Shown here: piece after piece, positions 35,002-44,749 of the stretch
Layout of the letters: each line of letters begins with the position of its first letter
Position numbering within the stretch: the stretch's first letter is position 1
Source: Kluyvera sichuanensis
GTDB taxonomy: Bacteria > Pseudomonadota > Gammaproteobacteria > Enterobacterales > Enterobacteriaceae
Reading direction: 5' to 3'
Assembly: GCF_014218705.1 (NCBI RefSeq)
Contig: NZ_JABBJF010000004.1
Location: 274,732 to 338,731 of the forward strand
Length of the DNA stretch: 64,000 nt
Made by a program: the position numbers and the translations under genes
The notes under the pieces: generated by a model
What the model saw: only the letters and a program-made list of their open reading frames with translations
Database searches by the model: none
What the model was told of the DNA's origin: nothing

Positions 35002-36150
35002 ATGATTGAAAGAAATCCAGCGCAAAACAGATTTGAGGTTTTAGATAGCTTCAGGGGGATCTGTGCCATTTGTGTCGTTTTCTTCCATATGACTATTATC
35101 AATGGATTATCCACGCTACCATTTTTTAGAGGGAGCAATGTATTTGTAGAATTCTTTTTTGTATTAAGTGGCTTCGTTTTGACCCACGGATTCGCATACA
35201 AGCAACACCTTAGTTTTAAAAAATATATAACGGCAAGGTTTTTCAGGATTTACCCTCTTCATGTATTCACACTAGCAGTAATGATCATTCTAGAGTTTGG
35301 TAAACTAGTAGCGGAGAAGCATGGTGTAAGCTTTCAGATACATTCATTCACAATAACAAAGGATGTTAGTGAAATATTGCCTAATCTCTTTCTTGTTCAG
35401 GCATGGACACACTTAACTCAAAACGAAAGTTTCAATGGCCCTGCATGGAGCATTAGCATTGAGTTTTATACATATATCCTTTTCTTCTTTACTCTGATGT
35501 TAAGCTGGAGGCTAAGAGTTGCTTCATGGGTCGCCATATCAGCAACTGCATTTTTATTTATCGCTTATAATTACTACTACTTTACTCCTAATGTGGTGAG
35601 GGGGCTTTCCTGCTTTTTCCTTGGCTCTTTAACCTATGTTTTGATAAGGCGCATACACAACCGCATTGATAATGATAGGCTAACTTGCATTTTTATTTCA
35701 CTTGAGATTGTAATCCCTGTGATTATATACTCACTAATAACTTCTGATCTGCAGCATAAAAACATAATGCTAAGCTTTGTATTTGCAATCTGCATATCTA
35801 TATTTTCTTTTCAAAAAGGTCCTATATCAAAGCTGTTGACAGCAACACCTTTAGTTTGGGCTGGAAAATTATCATATTCTATATATATGACTCATGCCGC
35901 AGTTCTTTTGGTCATCACATCAATATTTATAGTTACGCAGAAGTTTACTGGGATCGAACTGACAAAGATAATCGACAATTCTAGAGTTATCGACGCGGGC
36001 GGCCCATACATGAACACCGCCCTGTCCATTGCTACACTGGCAATTGTTATACTCACATCTATTGTGACTTATAATTTAATTGAGAAGCCTTTTATTCAAA
36101 TAGGTAAAGATATACTAATGAAACAAGCTAAAAGTTCAATTCAAAGCTAA
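35002..36150 (+). CDS. Acyltransferase family 3 (OafA-like) membrane protein, likely lysogenic conversion
   Basis: A 382-residue integral membrane protein with about ten helices. Family 3 landmarks are LDSFRGICAICVVFFH near residues 14-29 (Arg...His pair), NVFVEFFFVLSGFVL, FRIYPLH and GPAWSISIEFYTYILFF. Such enzymes O-acetylate lipopolysaccharide sugars or other surface glycans at the inner membrane. The gene is AT-rich, opposite to the phage late genes, and next to the attachment site, the place where P22-like phages keep O-antigen modification genes. GAGGA lies 6-7 bases before the ATG. Probably expressed in the lysogen to change the surface receptor. Confidence 0.88.
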   Translation: MIERNPAQNRFEVLDSFRGICAICVVFFHMTIINGLSTLPFFRGSNVFVEFFFVLSGFVLTHGFAYKQHLSFKKYITARFFRIYPLHVFTLAVMIILEFGKLVAEKHGVSFQIHSFTITKDVSEILPNLFLVQAWTHLTQNESFNGPAWSISIEFYTYILFFFTLMLSWRLRVASWVAISATAFLFIAYNYYYFTPNVVRGLSCFFLGSLTYVLIRRIHNRIDNDRLTCIFISLEIVIPVIIYSLITSDLQHKNIMLSFVFAICISIFSFQKGPISKLLTATPLVWAGKLSYSIYMTHAAVLLVITSIFIVTQKFTGIELTKIIDNSRVIDAGGPYMNTALSIATLAIVILTSIVTYNLIEKPFIQIGKDILMKQAKSSIQS

Positions 36151-36197
36151 TTATCATCTTTGCCGGGTGGCGTTAATATTATTACCTTCCCGGCTAA

Positions 36198-36413
36198 TTA
36201 CACATCCCCTGCCTTGCCAAAGCCAGATGGTTCCCCCATTGACTCTTGGTCAACGCTAAAAGAATCACTGACCTGGGCAGCGTCTACAATCCAGAATGGA
36301 ACTCCAGAAGGCACATCCTTTTTTCCAATTTCCAGAGTCGTCATTCCAATATTTGATGCCACAGACATTACTGCCGTTCCACCTTGAAATTCAAAAACAA
36401 TTACTTCCTGCAT
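36198..36413 (-). CDS. Small phage tail-end protein
   Basis: A 71-residue product ([15 protein letters not shown]..., with IGKKDVPSGVPFWIVDA). Its ATG overlaps the tail fibre stop (TAATG), so it is coupled to it. Similar short proteins with a KDVPxGVPFWIVD core are common after tail fibre genes of enterobacterial prophages; their role is unknown. It is the last gene of the late operon. Confidence 0.65.
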   Translation of the reverse strand: MQEVIVFEFQGGTAVMSVASNIGMTTLEIGKKDVPSGVPFWIVDAAQVSDSFSVDQESMGEPSGFGKAGDV

Positions 36414-37327
36414 TATTTACCTCCGAATATAATAATATTAAGTTCAGCACAATCAAGGGCACCTCCCGTACTGCGAGAATATATAGTAACATTACTTGTT
36501 GTTTTAAGAGGATTGCCATTTACCCCACTACCATCCATTGATATCACTGCTGAGCCCGTCCCTGCGGTAGCTCCATCGCCAAATGATAATACTGGACAGT
36601 AGTTTGTGTTTGCCATTGGGTTAGTAAAGTTTACCAAATACTTGCCAGTGCTTAGTCTGGTAATCGAACTAACATTCATCGAGTCTTTTATTGTTACCGG
36701 GGAGATCCCATTAAAATTAGCCCATGCAGTGCATGCAGCTGGTGATGATGCCGTAATAGCATTAACTATTCTCGGGTCATCGCCAGCAGCCACCGTTCCC
36801 GCTGTTGTTCCTACGTTTCTGGTTGCTGAGTTACCGGCGCCAAGCTTTGAGAGAACGCCAGCAGCATCAGTTTGCGCCAGAATTTCCCTGGCGAAAGCAG
36901 TAAGGTCAGTTAGCGCAGCAGTGTCGATGCCGTTGAAGTACGGCAACTTGTTTGCAGCACCAGTTAACACTGCCAGAGCTGTCAGTGTGGCATCAAGAGG
37001 CTGGAAACTCGCAAGGATGTAAGAGAGCGTACCTGCAGTCATCATGTTTGCGGCGATGTCGTTCGCTGACCATACTCGCGCGGCAGTCCCCTCTTGCGCT
37101 CGTTCAATCGTCATCACATCGCCAGTTCTGGCTGTGACGTGTACAATTTCTGTTAACTGCCCTGTCGCCGCGTCGATGAGAGTAAGCTTAAAGAAACTGG
37201 TTCCCGCTACCGGGCTAGGGAATAAGCTACCCGCGCCAGTGTTTACCGTAAGCGTCGTGGCGCTAGCATTGATTGACGAGGCAAGCACTGTTGAGGCATT
37301 GTTTGATGCCAGTAAGGTTAAGGACAT
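36413..37327 (-). CDS. Phage tail fibre protein
   Basis: The 304-residue protein has an N-terminal virion-attachment part ([38 protein letters not shown]), a middle shaft-like region ([36 protein letters not shown]) and a short beta-rich tip ending [17 protein letters not shown]. It presumably recognises the host surface. It is short for a fibre, so another tip protein may assist. Its position at the end of the baseplate module supports the role. Confidence 0.8.
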   Translation of the reverse strand: MSLTLLASNNASTVLASSINASATTLTVNTGAGSLFPSPVAGTSFFKLTLIDAATGQLTEIVHVTARTGDVMTIERAQEGTAARVWSANDIAANMMTAGTLSYILASFQPLDATLTALAVLTGAANKLPYFNGIDTAALTDLTAFAREILAQTDAAGVLSKLGAGNSATRNVGTTAGTVAAGDDPRIVNAITASSPAACTAWANFNGISPVTIKDSMNVSSITRLSTGKYLVNFTNPMANTNYCPVLSFGDGATAGTGSAVISMDGSGVNGNPLKTTSNVTIYSRSTGGALDCAELNIIIFGGK

Positions 37328-37364
37328 TTGTCCTCCTGATTATCAAAACATAAAGGGATTACTA

Positions 37365-37661
37365 ATGAATAATTTTGCAGCAGCATTAATTAAAATATTA
37401 CTAGCATCACTATCGACGCTAACAATAGCGCTATCTTGTATATTGCTTGTTCTTTGTTTTGAAATGTGGACTCAAGATGGCATGCCAGCACTCCTTACAA
37501 TTAAACTGAGCTTATTCATATTCAGCCTTACAATTATTTCATTGATAATATGCACATGTTTAAAGATATATTTATCAATAGTGTCAGACAACAGGACCAT
37601 CAATGAAATAAAAAAGAACAAAGTTTCTGTAAGGCATGATAATGAAGATATCAGGGTGTAA
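37365..37661 (+). CDS. Two-helix membrane protein on the opposite strand (moron)
   Basis: A 98-residue protein from the ATG at 37365 with AAAGGGA 6 bases upstream. There are two hydrophobic helices (about 14-32 and 47-70: LTIKLSLFIFSLTIISLIIC) and a charged tail ending RHDNEDIRV. The gene is AT-rich and sits in the plus sense between two minus-strand late genes, ending exactly where the downstream gene's stop begins. This is the classic layout of a moron expressed from its own promoter in the lysogen. Function unknown; superinfection exclusion is a common role of such small membrane proteins. Confidence 0.65.
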   Translation: MNNFAAALIKILLASLSTLTIALSCILLVLCFEMWTQDGMPALLTIKLSLFIFSLTIISLIICTCLKIYLSIVSDNRTINEIKKNKVSVRHDNEDIRV

Positions 37662-38369
37662 TTATCCAACTATCGTTACGGTAACTGGCTGATAAAATGG
37701 CATATGCAGCAGGCCGCTATCAAAGGCCTGTTTGAACAACGTAGCATACTCGTACTCCGTGCTTTTAATCAGAACGCTGCTCTTCTGGTTAAAGGCGCGC
37801 GTATTGAATGCGCTGGCATTAAACATCGCTGAATCGGTAAGCTTTCGGTAACCCTTGATGATTGAGATCGTTGCACCGGATGACGAGAACAGCACGGATA
37901 TACTCCAGCGCTGGTCGTTGACAACGTCGACACCATCAACACCAGTAAGGAACCTCAAAACACGGCGCTTAAGCCATGGAATGGTGAAGTAGAACCCATC
38001 ACCTTTGTAGAAGTTCCATGTCATCACTCGCTTAAACAAGTCGTCGGATGCCACAACCTGCTCAGACTGGTCTACGAGCTTTCTACCGTTAAACTCAATC
38101 GTGTTGAAGGTTAATGCGTTATATGGACCGTAGATATTCTGCTTCGAACTGATGAGTATTGGCGGGCTTACGCCATAGATGCCCGCAGCAATCCATTTCA
38201 ACTGGTCGCCAGAATTATAAGGCCCAATAAATACAGGGAGGTTAGCATTGACCATCCAGTCATACACACTTTTTGCTACGGTGTTGTACGCATCAATAAA
38301 TGCTTGCAGGTTTTCATCATCGTTATACTGGGTGTAAAGATAAGCACGGATAATATCTTCAAGCATCAT
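37662..38369 (-). CDS. Phage baseplate protein, DUF2612-like
   Basis: A 235-residue protein following the gp47/J-like gene; pattern and place (DLFKRVMTWNFYKGDGFYF, QRWSISVLF) fit DUF2612 proteins, which are baseplate wedge/tail-fibre connector components in contractile phages. A start at 38366 is equally likely. The start overlaps the preceding gene's stop. Confidence 0.75.
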   Translation of the reverse strand: MMLEDIIRAYLYTQYNDDENLQAFIDAYNTVAKSVYDWMVNANLPVFIGPYNSGDQLKWIAAGIYGVSPPILISSKQNIYGPYNALTFNTIEFNGRKLVDQSEQVVASDDLFKRVMTWNFYKGDGFYFTIPWLKRRVLRFLTGVDGVDVVNDQRWSISVLFSSSGATISIIKGYRKLTDSAMFNASAFNTRAFNQKSSVLIKSTEYEYATLFKQAFDSGLLHMPFYQPVTVTIVG

Positions 38370-39787
38370 TATGCTCCGGAAACATAAACCCCATCATCAG
38401 GAATAAACCAATAACTGTATGGGTCACCACTAATGATGTTGGTATTGACATCAACATCCGTAATTGTTCCGTTAACTGTCACAACAACATTAAGAACACT
38501 AAACAGGTCTTTATTAAGCGTGCTATTAACAGAGTCAAGAAAAACATCCTTGAGAGTATTAATGTTTAACGGCTTTCCTGAATATATTCCGTTGGTGTAA
38601 TTAATTGTCGGAGTAGAAACCAAAGACAAGATGGTCGCATCCGTCAGATAGTTAACGCCTTCAGTACGCCATTGATACGTTATAGTAACTAGTTGCTGTA
38701 ATGGCGTTACGAAAGGAATTGCGTAATTATCAGGCCAGTCATTAATCGTTACCGTCTGATTCCTGAGGTTTGGCGTAACTTCCCCACCACTCGTCCATGT
38801 TCCTGAGCTGCTGGTATCAATACCGATCGAGAACGAATGAGGGTTAATCACGGTAATCGTCAGATCGACATCATTCACGCCAGTAATGCCATTCGCTCCG
38901 GTGATTCTGGCAACTTGCCCAGACGAAAATCCGTGAGTTAAATCAGTGGTAACCACTCCTGGGTTGGCATTACTGATACCCGTCACATTCAAGGTGCTTC
39001 CCTTCAATCGACTAATATCACCCGCTGCTTTATAGATAGCGCCCGCCATTGAATAAATGTCGCCACCACCACACATGATCACCCAGCGCTCACCATCCTG
39101 AACGACAGAGGTGAGTCTGGCCACGATATTATCTACCGCGTTAAGCCCTGTTCTGATAAACCCCGGATAGCCCTGGACGGTCATCATTCCAGCATCCCAC
39201 ACTCGAGCTCTATACTCTGGTACGGTTTCGGTTTCACTACCTGGTACGCCAGCGGTGAGATTTGTGCAGGTCAGCGCTATGTCCGCAGGCAAACTCGTTA
39301 CTATATTGGTCACCGTGCCAGCGGGAACAGCCCATACCCCTCCCACCGTGGCATTACAGGTTACAGGTGATGTCGTTCCTGAAGACGGGATGATCGTCGC
39401 ATCATCCAATGCGTATTGGTAATTTCCGTCCGATACCAGGAACCCCTGAGGGATGGCAAATCCTGCGGGCCCAGAAAACGACACTGGAACCGTCGTTAGC
39501 CCTTCTGATTTTTGCCCAGGAACACCGTACTGTTGAGACAGTAAGTTCAGCAGTAAAATGTTCGCGCCTAGCGGTCCGACTGAGTTAAGGAGATCTACGC
39601 GGGCCTGGTCGCAGACAATCGCACCGCCGGTAGTGGTGCTGACCATGTCCTCAATTAATGAACCAGGAAGTTCAGTAGTAATGCCCGGAGACATTGTAGT
39701 GGCCAGAGATACGATTTTGGCGCGCAACTCCTCGGCGGTTTGCGGGACCGGGCCAGATTCATCATAAATGACTGGTAAATCACTCAT
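38369..39787 (-). CDS. Baseplate J/gp47-like protein
   Basis: The 472-residue protein has the J-like core: GSLIEDMVSTTTGGAIVCDQ near the N-terminus, PVSFSGPAGFAIPQGFLVSD and ETETVPEYRARVWDAGM. A small beta domain is inserted near residues 265-340 (LTHGFSSGQVARITGANG), similar to segments in two other virion proteins of this phage. J/gp47 forms baseplate wedges in contractile tails. It overlaps the next gene by 4 bases. Confidence 0.85.
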   Translation of the reverse strand: MSDLPVIYDESGPVPQTAEELRAKIVSLATTMSPGITTELPGSLIEDMVSTTTGGAIVCDQARVDLLNSVGPLGANILLLNLLSQQYGVPGQKSEGLTTVPVSFSGPAGFAIPQGFLVSDGNYQYALDDATIIPSSGTTSPVTCNATVGGVWAVPAGTVTNIVTSLPADIALTCTNLTAGVPGSETETVPEYRARVWDAGMMTVQGYPGFIRTGLNAVDNIVARLTSVVQDGERWVIMCGGGDIYSMAGAIYKAAGDISRLKGSTLNVTGISNANPGVVTTDLTHGFSSGQVARITGANGITGVNDVDLTITVINPHSFSIGIDTSSSGTWTSGGEVTPNLRNQTVTINDWPDNYAIPFVTPLQQLVTITYQWRTEGVNYLTDATILSLVSTPTINYTNGIYSGKPLNINTLKDVFLDSVNSTLNKDLFSVLNVVVTVNGTITDVDVNTNIISGDPYSYWFIPDDGVYVSGA

Positions 39788-40116
39788 ACATATACCTGCG
39801 TTATTATTTTTGAGCCCGAGTTCGTAATGGCTGTAATGGTGTAGGCCGGAGGGTCACTCTCTGTCAGAGCGATCTGCAGCGAGGAAAAATACTGACTGAA
39901 TTGCTGCTGAATCCGGTTAACGTAAAATGTTGGCAGAATCTGCTGGATCACAGAGCCGTTTGCCGGTATCCCGTTTTCCGCAAAAAACGGCGACTCCTGA
40001 GGTGCCAGTTTCAGGTTCTGAATGAGCGTTGTCAGATAAACCGAATCATTAAACCCGTTACTGTCCGTCTCAACCTTCAGCCACTTCCCGCTCTCATCCC
40101 GTCCGTATGTCCTCAT
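39784..40116 (-). CDS. Phage baseplate-associated protein (gp25/DUF2634-like position)
   Basis: A 110-residue protein between the spike gene and the J-like gene, with SVIQQILPTFYVNRIQQQFS. The size and place are those of gp25/W-like wedge proteins, but the gp25 signature is not clear, so only a baseplate role is inferred. It overlaps both neighbours by 4 bases. Confidence 0.6.
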   Translation of the reverse strand: MRTYGRDESGKWLKVETDSNGFNDSVYLTTLIQNLKLAPQESPFFAENGIPANGSVIQQILPTFYVNRIQQQFSQYFSSLQIALTESDPPAYTITAITNSGSKIITQVYV

Positions 40117-40829
40117 TGCGTGATGCTCCCGTTAAACTGAGTTGTTGGCGCACCAGTGTTGCTCCCGCCATTCCCATTTGTATGCTCGTGTGCATTCAGC
40201 CAAGCCAGCAACTGCTGCCAGCCGGTATGCATGATTGACGGGCTGGTACTGGCATCGCTGTCCTGAATGGTTCCAGATTGCCCAGTTAATGCCCATGAAG
40301 TGCCGGTGAGCGTAAGCTCAGTGCCGCCGACAGTAACTTTGAACTGTTCAGGTGTAGCAATCGTTATGCTCGTAGGGGTGAGCAGGAAGGTTGTTTTACT
40401 TCCGGAATCACGGAGAGTAACTCCTTCCGGGCCATACATCGTCAATACGTTAGGGTCGACGTTCTCCCACTCAGTATTGCTAATTGGGAGGAACGTCAGC
40501 GCACTGAGATTAGCCGGTGGCGTCAGGTCAGCAGTACCGCCGCCGAGCCCACTGATGCCACCGATATACGTATCTGCCGGGATTAAAATGCCTTTGTTGC
40601 CAGGCCGCATTGGATAGCGGATATACTCCGGTCCGAACAGCGGTACTGTCAGGTGAGGGACGACATAAGGCACGTTGCGAAGAAGAACCTGTATAACCAC
40701 CATATTCCCGTTGCGCTCTACAACATCGGCCGGCAAAACTTTCCCAGCCATTAACTGGGCCTGGGCGATCTTGTTCGCGGCAAAATTATTCATATTGCCT
40801 GCGAAGCTGAGCTTTTTCTCAGTGCTCAT
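40113..40829 (-). CDS. Central spike/baseplate assembly protein (gp138/gpV-like)
   Basis: A 238-residue protein with an OB-fold-like N-terminal part (GNMVVIQVLLRNVPYVVP, PGNKGILIPADTYIGG), a beta-helical region (VTVGGTELTLTGTSWALTGQ) and a tip with AHEHTNGNGGSN. The HxH motif resembles the metal-binding tip of phage spikes. It should form the trimeric membrane-piercing spike. Confidence 0.75.
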   Translation of the reverse strand: MSTEKKLSFAGNMNNFAANKIAQAQLMAGKVLPADVVERNGNMVVIQVLLRNVPYVVPHLTVPLFGPEYIRYPMRPGNKGILIPADTYIGGISGLGGGTADLTPPANLSALTFLPISNTEWENVDPNVLTMYGPEGVTLRDSGSKTTFLLTPTSITIATPEQFKVTVGGTELTLTGTSWALTGQSGTIQDSDASTSPSIMHTGWQQLLAWLNAHEHTNGNGGSNTGAPTTQFNGSITQ

Positions 40830-41869
40830 GATGAAGTGTTCTCCGGTGCCGGCTGCGCCTCAATAATGGTCACCCAGGAGTTAGCATCTGGTTGGCGACT
40901 ATTACCCAATAAACGAACAGAAGAAACGCGGAAGTCCCCGGTAAATGTCGCATCATTGCGGAATTGCGAATAAGAGGATGCCTGGACCATTGGTCTTAGC
41001 TTTTTCGGCATGCGAATGTAATCGCCAACCTGAATATCACTTCGCATGACACAGGGAATCGTAACAACGCCAAACTGTACCCATGTCGGCTGCCCGACAA
41101 GATCAGTGAACTCAATTTGGATTGGATTATTCCTGCGGTAGTTTGCGCTGCCCCTTTCACTACCATCTGAATGATTAGAGAAGTCATTATCAAAGACGCG
41201 TATCTCATTGCCATTAACGACAGAGATTTCAACGCCGGTGTAATTGGAGTCCTGGATAATCCCGCGGCTTAGTGAATTAAGCCGGCTGGCTAACTCGGTC
41301 AGACTGCCGCATATCATCTGGCTATCGTAGCTGTTGATCAGTCGGTCACTGATGCTGATATTGAATCGATAACCACCACCAAGATTCTGAAGGCACTGAG
41401 TCAGAGCCACAGAGAGCTTTATTCCCTTATTCCACGGCAATGTTAGGTTTAGAGGGGCTAGCGGCGCTGGATTAGTTGGAGACACTGCCCCTGCCGTAAC
41501 GATCAGGTCCATCCTCAACTCGGCTCCCTGCCAGTTCCCCAGCACCTGCCATACGGTCCCTTTCATGACCAATCCAGACTGCCCTGGTTTCGCCAAAGGC
41601 AATCCCTTGGACATACCAACCCACATTTCGATGACCATACCGAACATATCTTGTCGGGACTGCTGCATTTCCTGAGGGCTTATTCCCCAAATGGTAATAA
41701 TGCTCTGGCCTTTCGGGGTGGACTCACCGAATCTCTGGATATCAAACTCAACCATGAGGTTGCCTGGATTAAAAACCCCATTACGCAGACTTGAGTACTG
41801 CTTGTAGAGCTTTCCGGGATTACCTTTGCTATCTGGTGGGTAGGAGATTTTAACATCGTAATACCGCAT
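40826..41869 (-). CDS. Baseplate hub-type protein
   Basis: The 347-residue protein carries FDIQRFGESTPKGQSIITIW and KLSVALTQCLQNLGGGYRF, a pattern seen in hub/gpD-like proteins linking tube and spike. It is encoded between the plug-like protein and the spike. Assignment is by place and general pattern. It overlaps the next gene. Confidence 0.6.
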   Translation of the reverse strand: MRYYDVKISYPPDSKGNPGKLYKQYSSLRNGVFNPGNLMVEFDIQRFGESTPKGQSIITIWGISPQEMQQSRQDMFGMVIEMWVGMSKGLPLAKPGQSGLVMKGTVWQVLGNWQGAELRMDLIVTAGAVSPTNPAPLAPLNLTLPWNKGIKLSVALTQCLQNLGGGYRFNISISDRLINSYDSQMICGSLTELASRLNSLSRGIIQDSNYTGVEISVVNGNEIRVFDNDFSNHSDGSERGSANYRRNNPIQIEFTDLVGQPTWVQFGVVTIPCVMRSDIQVGDYIRMPKKLRPMVQASSYSQFRNDATFTGDFRVSSVRLLGNSRQPDANSWVTIIEAQPAPENTSS

Positions 41870-42144
41870 CAGCTGATCACCTCTATCTGAGCATTCGGAT
41901 AGCGCCAGACCATTTTCGTTGAAGAAAAAACTCCGAATAGAAGGTTGATATCGGTACCGACGGGAGAGCCGATCATCGGGGTAGTAAGAAGACGGGCCCC
42001 GGAGTTATCAGTTACGTTCAGGTACCAGCGCTGGCCAGCGATATTCCATTTTATCTGGCAGTTATAAACGGAACCGTCCAGAACAGGAGTGAAAACCATG
42101 CTGGTTTTCTCATTCCCTGAAAAGGGATACAGGTCTGTGCTCAT
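41869..42144 (-). CDS. Small baseplate protein, Pam3-plug-like
   Basis: A 91-residue beta-rich protein (YNCQIKWNIAGQRWYLNVTD, LLFGVFSSTKMVWRYPNAQI). Size and pattern resemble the small plug proteins of contractile-tail baseplates. It shares start/stop bases with both neighbours. Confidence 0.6.
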   Translation of the reverse strand: MSTDLYPFSGNEKTSMVFTPVLDGSVYNCQIKWNIAGQRWYLNVTDNSGARLLTTPMIGSPVGTDINLLFGVFSSTKMVWRYPNAQIEVIS

Positions 42145-42863
42145 ATGCCGAATGTCCCGCTCAATTTCCCAATCAGGCCGGTTATCGCATCGGATACACC
42201 ACCTCCAAGGGAGGTGTTACCCAATGCCGCTACGGTGTTAGTCCAGGCGCTGCTGTTTGTAACGTCACCAGCATCAATCTTGCTGATGTAGTTGTTTACC
42301 GCCTGACCAGCTTGCGATTCGCTAACGAGAGGCTGCTCAAAGCTCCAGAGCCATTGGCGCTGCGGAGTGGGGTCGCTGCCACCGCCCCCAGTAACATCTC
42401 TGACGCTCTTCAGGATACAGCCGCTGTAAATCAGCGCTGGCGTGGCGACAATGAATGTACCGCCGAGGTTGGCGTGGGCTTGCAGTGCCGCCTGTAGCGC
42501 ACTGAGGGTGACAAGCTTCGTCATCGTCCCAGTGTTCTCGTTAACCGGTGCATCCATAATCAGCGAGATCTGCAGAGGCATAGCCAGCAGAGCGTTCGCA
42601 GCCACCGTCTGGTTTGCAAACGGGTACCGGCCAATTTCATAGTCCAGCATTGTGCCGCCCTGCGGCGCCCGCCAGTGACAGAAGTACTTATCCATGTTCG
42701 TGAGGTTGGAGGCACCACTAAGCAGTCCTGTGACAAAGCTGGCGCTCTGCGTCAGCGCTACGATAGGCAGCATCCCGCCAGGAATCGCCTGCGCAATACC
42801 TTCGCAGAGGATAACCGGGGAGATCTCGAAGCCAAGCCGGTAAAGCTCACGCGTAAATGCCAT
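42141..42863 (-). CDS. Phage tail/baseplate protein of unknown function
   Basis: A 240-residue protein encoded directly after the tape measure gene. Features: Ala-rich middle (LSALQAALQAHANLGGTFIV), a Gly-rich loop (DVTGGGGSDPTPQRQW) and a small hydrophobic end. In this class of phages the gene here encodes a tube-initiating or hub-associated protein. I do not recognise the family. Confidence 0.55.
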   Translation of the reverse strand: MAFTRELYRLGFEISPVILCEGIAQAIPGGMLPIVALTQSASFVTGLLSGASNLTNMDKYFCHWRAPQGGTMLDYEIGRYPFANQTVAANALLAMPLQISLIMDAPVNENTGTMTKLVTLSALQAALQAHANLGGTFIVATPALIYSGCILKSVRDVTGGGGSDPTPQRQWLWSFEQPLVSESQAGQAVNNYISKIDAGDVTNSSAWTNTVAALGNTSLGGGVSDAITGLIGKLSGTFGI

Positions 42864-44749
42864 CAGCCAAACCCTCCGAGCTGCGTACTGGTCACAACGG
42901 CGTTACCGCCAGTGTTGTTATTTATGGTAAGTCCTTTACTGTCGCCTCTAGTGTTGTCAGCTATTTGCTGGAGAAGCTGATTATTTTTAGCTTCTGTCTG
43001 TCGCTGCCAATAAGCATCATGCTGGTTAGGATCCATGGCTGGAATATTCTTCCCGTAGAGGGCCATATACTGCTCGCGAACCCGGCCTGGATAATTGACA
43101 TTCTCTTTGCTTCCTCTGCGGCTTCCGCCGTTGTAATAACGCAGCATCTCATCAACATCACCACCAGCCTGTCCTTTCGCCCAAGCTAATGTCCTGGCAC
43201 CAGCCATGATGTTGTCACGCGGGTCATACGGGTTTTCACCGTTCTGGAAATTGAATGGCATCACCTGCATCAGGCCAAGTGCGCCGGCCTTACTTTTTGC
43301 ATTTTGATCCCAGGATGATTCAGCACCAGTTATGGCCTTCAGCATTTTTGAATCGACACCATACTTTTTCGCTGCCTCTTCAAAGTACTGGTCATACTCC
43401 GTAGGCGCAGTGTCGGTCATCCCGTATAGCTTTCTCGTCACCCACTTAGAAAACGCGGGAGTGTTAGGGTCACTCAATCCGCCCTTCACATAGTGAGTTC
43501 CGGACGCGTCCGTTTTCACGGTGTTATTCAGGAATGAGGAATTAGCCTGCAAACCAGCAGAAGATGAAGAGTCACCAGTGATCCAGCCAATGACGCTCAT
43601 GATGACCTTGCCCAGCTTTTCCACTGCGGACATGAATGCATCTACGTCAGATTTGAACGAAGGTGAAGCAAGGTAATTGCCGAATTTCTGAATTCCGCCC
43701 GCCAGGCTGTCTATCCATTTGCCCAGCTCAGGAGATTTCAGCACGGTATCTATGGCGCCTGAAAACGCATCGGATAGTTTGGTTAACTCCGGCGTCAGTG
43801 GTGCCAGTCCACGGATAAAGGTATTGCTGATGCTGACCTTGCTGCGGTCCAGCTGGATGTTGAAATCTTGCCACTGCTTCAACTGGCGGTCTGATACTTG
43901 AAGCTTTTGCGTATCGACGGCGGCCTGTTTCGCCATAGCGTCAATTTCCGCATCGCTCATCTTTTTGAAGCGGTTCAGGTCATCAATAGTGAAATAGTTC
44001 GTTAACCCGTAAGCCTCTGCCCCCTGCTGGGTGCTGCCGTTCTTCACGTAAATATCGCGCGCAGATTTAATCATCTGAGGCAACAGCTTCGTTGGGTCCT
44101 GATTGGCATCAACGCCCATGGCGTTAAAGGTCCAGCGCTTACTGAGATCGGCCTGAGCGTCACGGATAGCCCCCAGTGTTCCTACCGGGTTACCTAACGC
44201 GCTCTGGAAGTTCACCGCTGCCGAGTTCAGGCCGCCGGCAGTTGTCCCTAATCCCATGGCGGTAAAGCGCTGAGCAGCAGCAGAACCCGCCAGGCGATTC
44301 ATGCCCCATAATCCACCAGCGCCAGCCAGGCCAGTGAAGACACCAACGATGCTACCCCAGGACAACAGGCTCGTGGTCGCGTCCTTCAGGTGCCCCGCCA
44401 GGCTTTTCGCATCCTTACTGGCTTTGCTCAGAAAGTTGCTGGCACCGCTGGTTTTCTTATTCAGGTCTGATTGCGTTTTACCGGCTTTATCGAGGCTCTG
44501 GTTTAACTGATCCAGACCGCCATTCAGCGCGGATATTGAGGCCACGCCATCAGTAAAGGCTTTGGTGACAGCATCCATGCTGTGACGCATTTTTTCGGTC
44601 TCTTTCGCAGAATCACCGATTCCACGTGACGACATCCGCCAGGCCTCTGGCAATTCATCGACCGCTTTTTTATACCCGTTAAACTTGTCGAGAAATGAGT
44701 TAAAGCTGTCGTCATTAACAGCAATATCGACAATCGCCTTAGCTGCCAT
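42863..44749 (-). CDS. Tape measure protein with lytic transglycosylase domain
   Basis: A 628-residue protein. The N-terminal 430 residues are helical and Ala/Lys-rich, with a hydrophobic patch (LLSWGSIVGVFTGLAGAGGL), as in tape measure proteins that set tail length and enter the cell envelope. Residues about 455-575 form an SLT transglycosylase domain, with catalytic Glu477 in GAESSWDQ and the following KAGALGLMQVMP. The domain should open peptidoglycan during DNA injection. The start overlaps the end of the frameshift ORF by 11 bases. Confidence 0.85.
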   Translation of the reverse strand: MAAKAIVDIAVNDDSFNSFLDKFNGYKKAVDELPEAWRMSSRGIGDSAKETEKMRHSMDAVTKAFTDGVASISALNGGLDQLNQSLDKAGKTQSDLNKKTSGASNFLSKASKDAKSLAGHLKDATTSLLSWGSIVGVFTGLAGAGGLWGMNRLAGSAAAQRFTAMGLGTTAGGLNSAAVNFQSALGNPVGTLGAIRDAQADLSKRWTFNAMGVDANQDPTKLLPQMIKSARDIYVKNGSTQQGAEAYGLTNYFTIDDLNRFKKMSDAEIDAMAKQAAVDTQKLQVSDRQLKQWQDFNIQLDRSKVSISNTFIRGLAPLTPELTKLSDAFSGAIDTVLKSPELGKWIDSLAGGIQKFGNYLASPSFKSDVDAFMSAVEKLGKVIMSVIGWITGDSSSSAGLQANSSFLNNTVKTDASGTHYVKGGLSDPNTPAFSKWVTRKLYGMTDTAPTEYDQYFEEAAKKYGVDSKMLKAITGAESSWDQNAKSKAGALGLMQVMPFNFQNGENPYDPRDNIMAGARTLAWAKGQAGGDVDEMLRYYNGGSRRGSKENVNYPGRVREQYMALYGKNIPAMDPNQHDAYWQRQTEAKNNQLLQQIADNTRGDSKGLTINNNTGGNAVVTSTQLGGFG

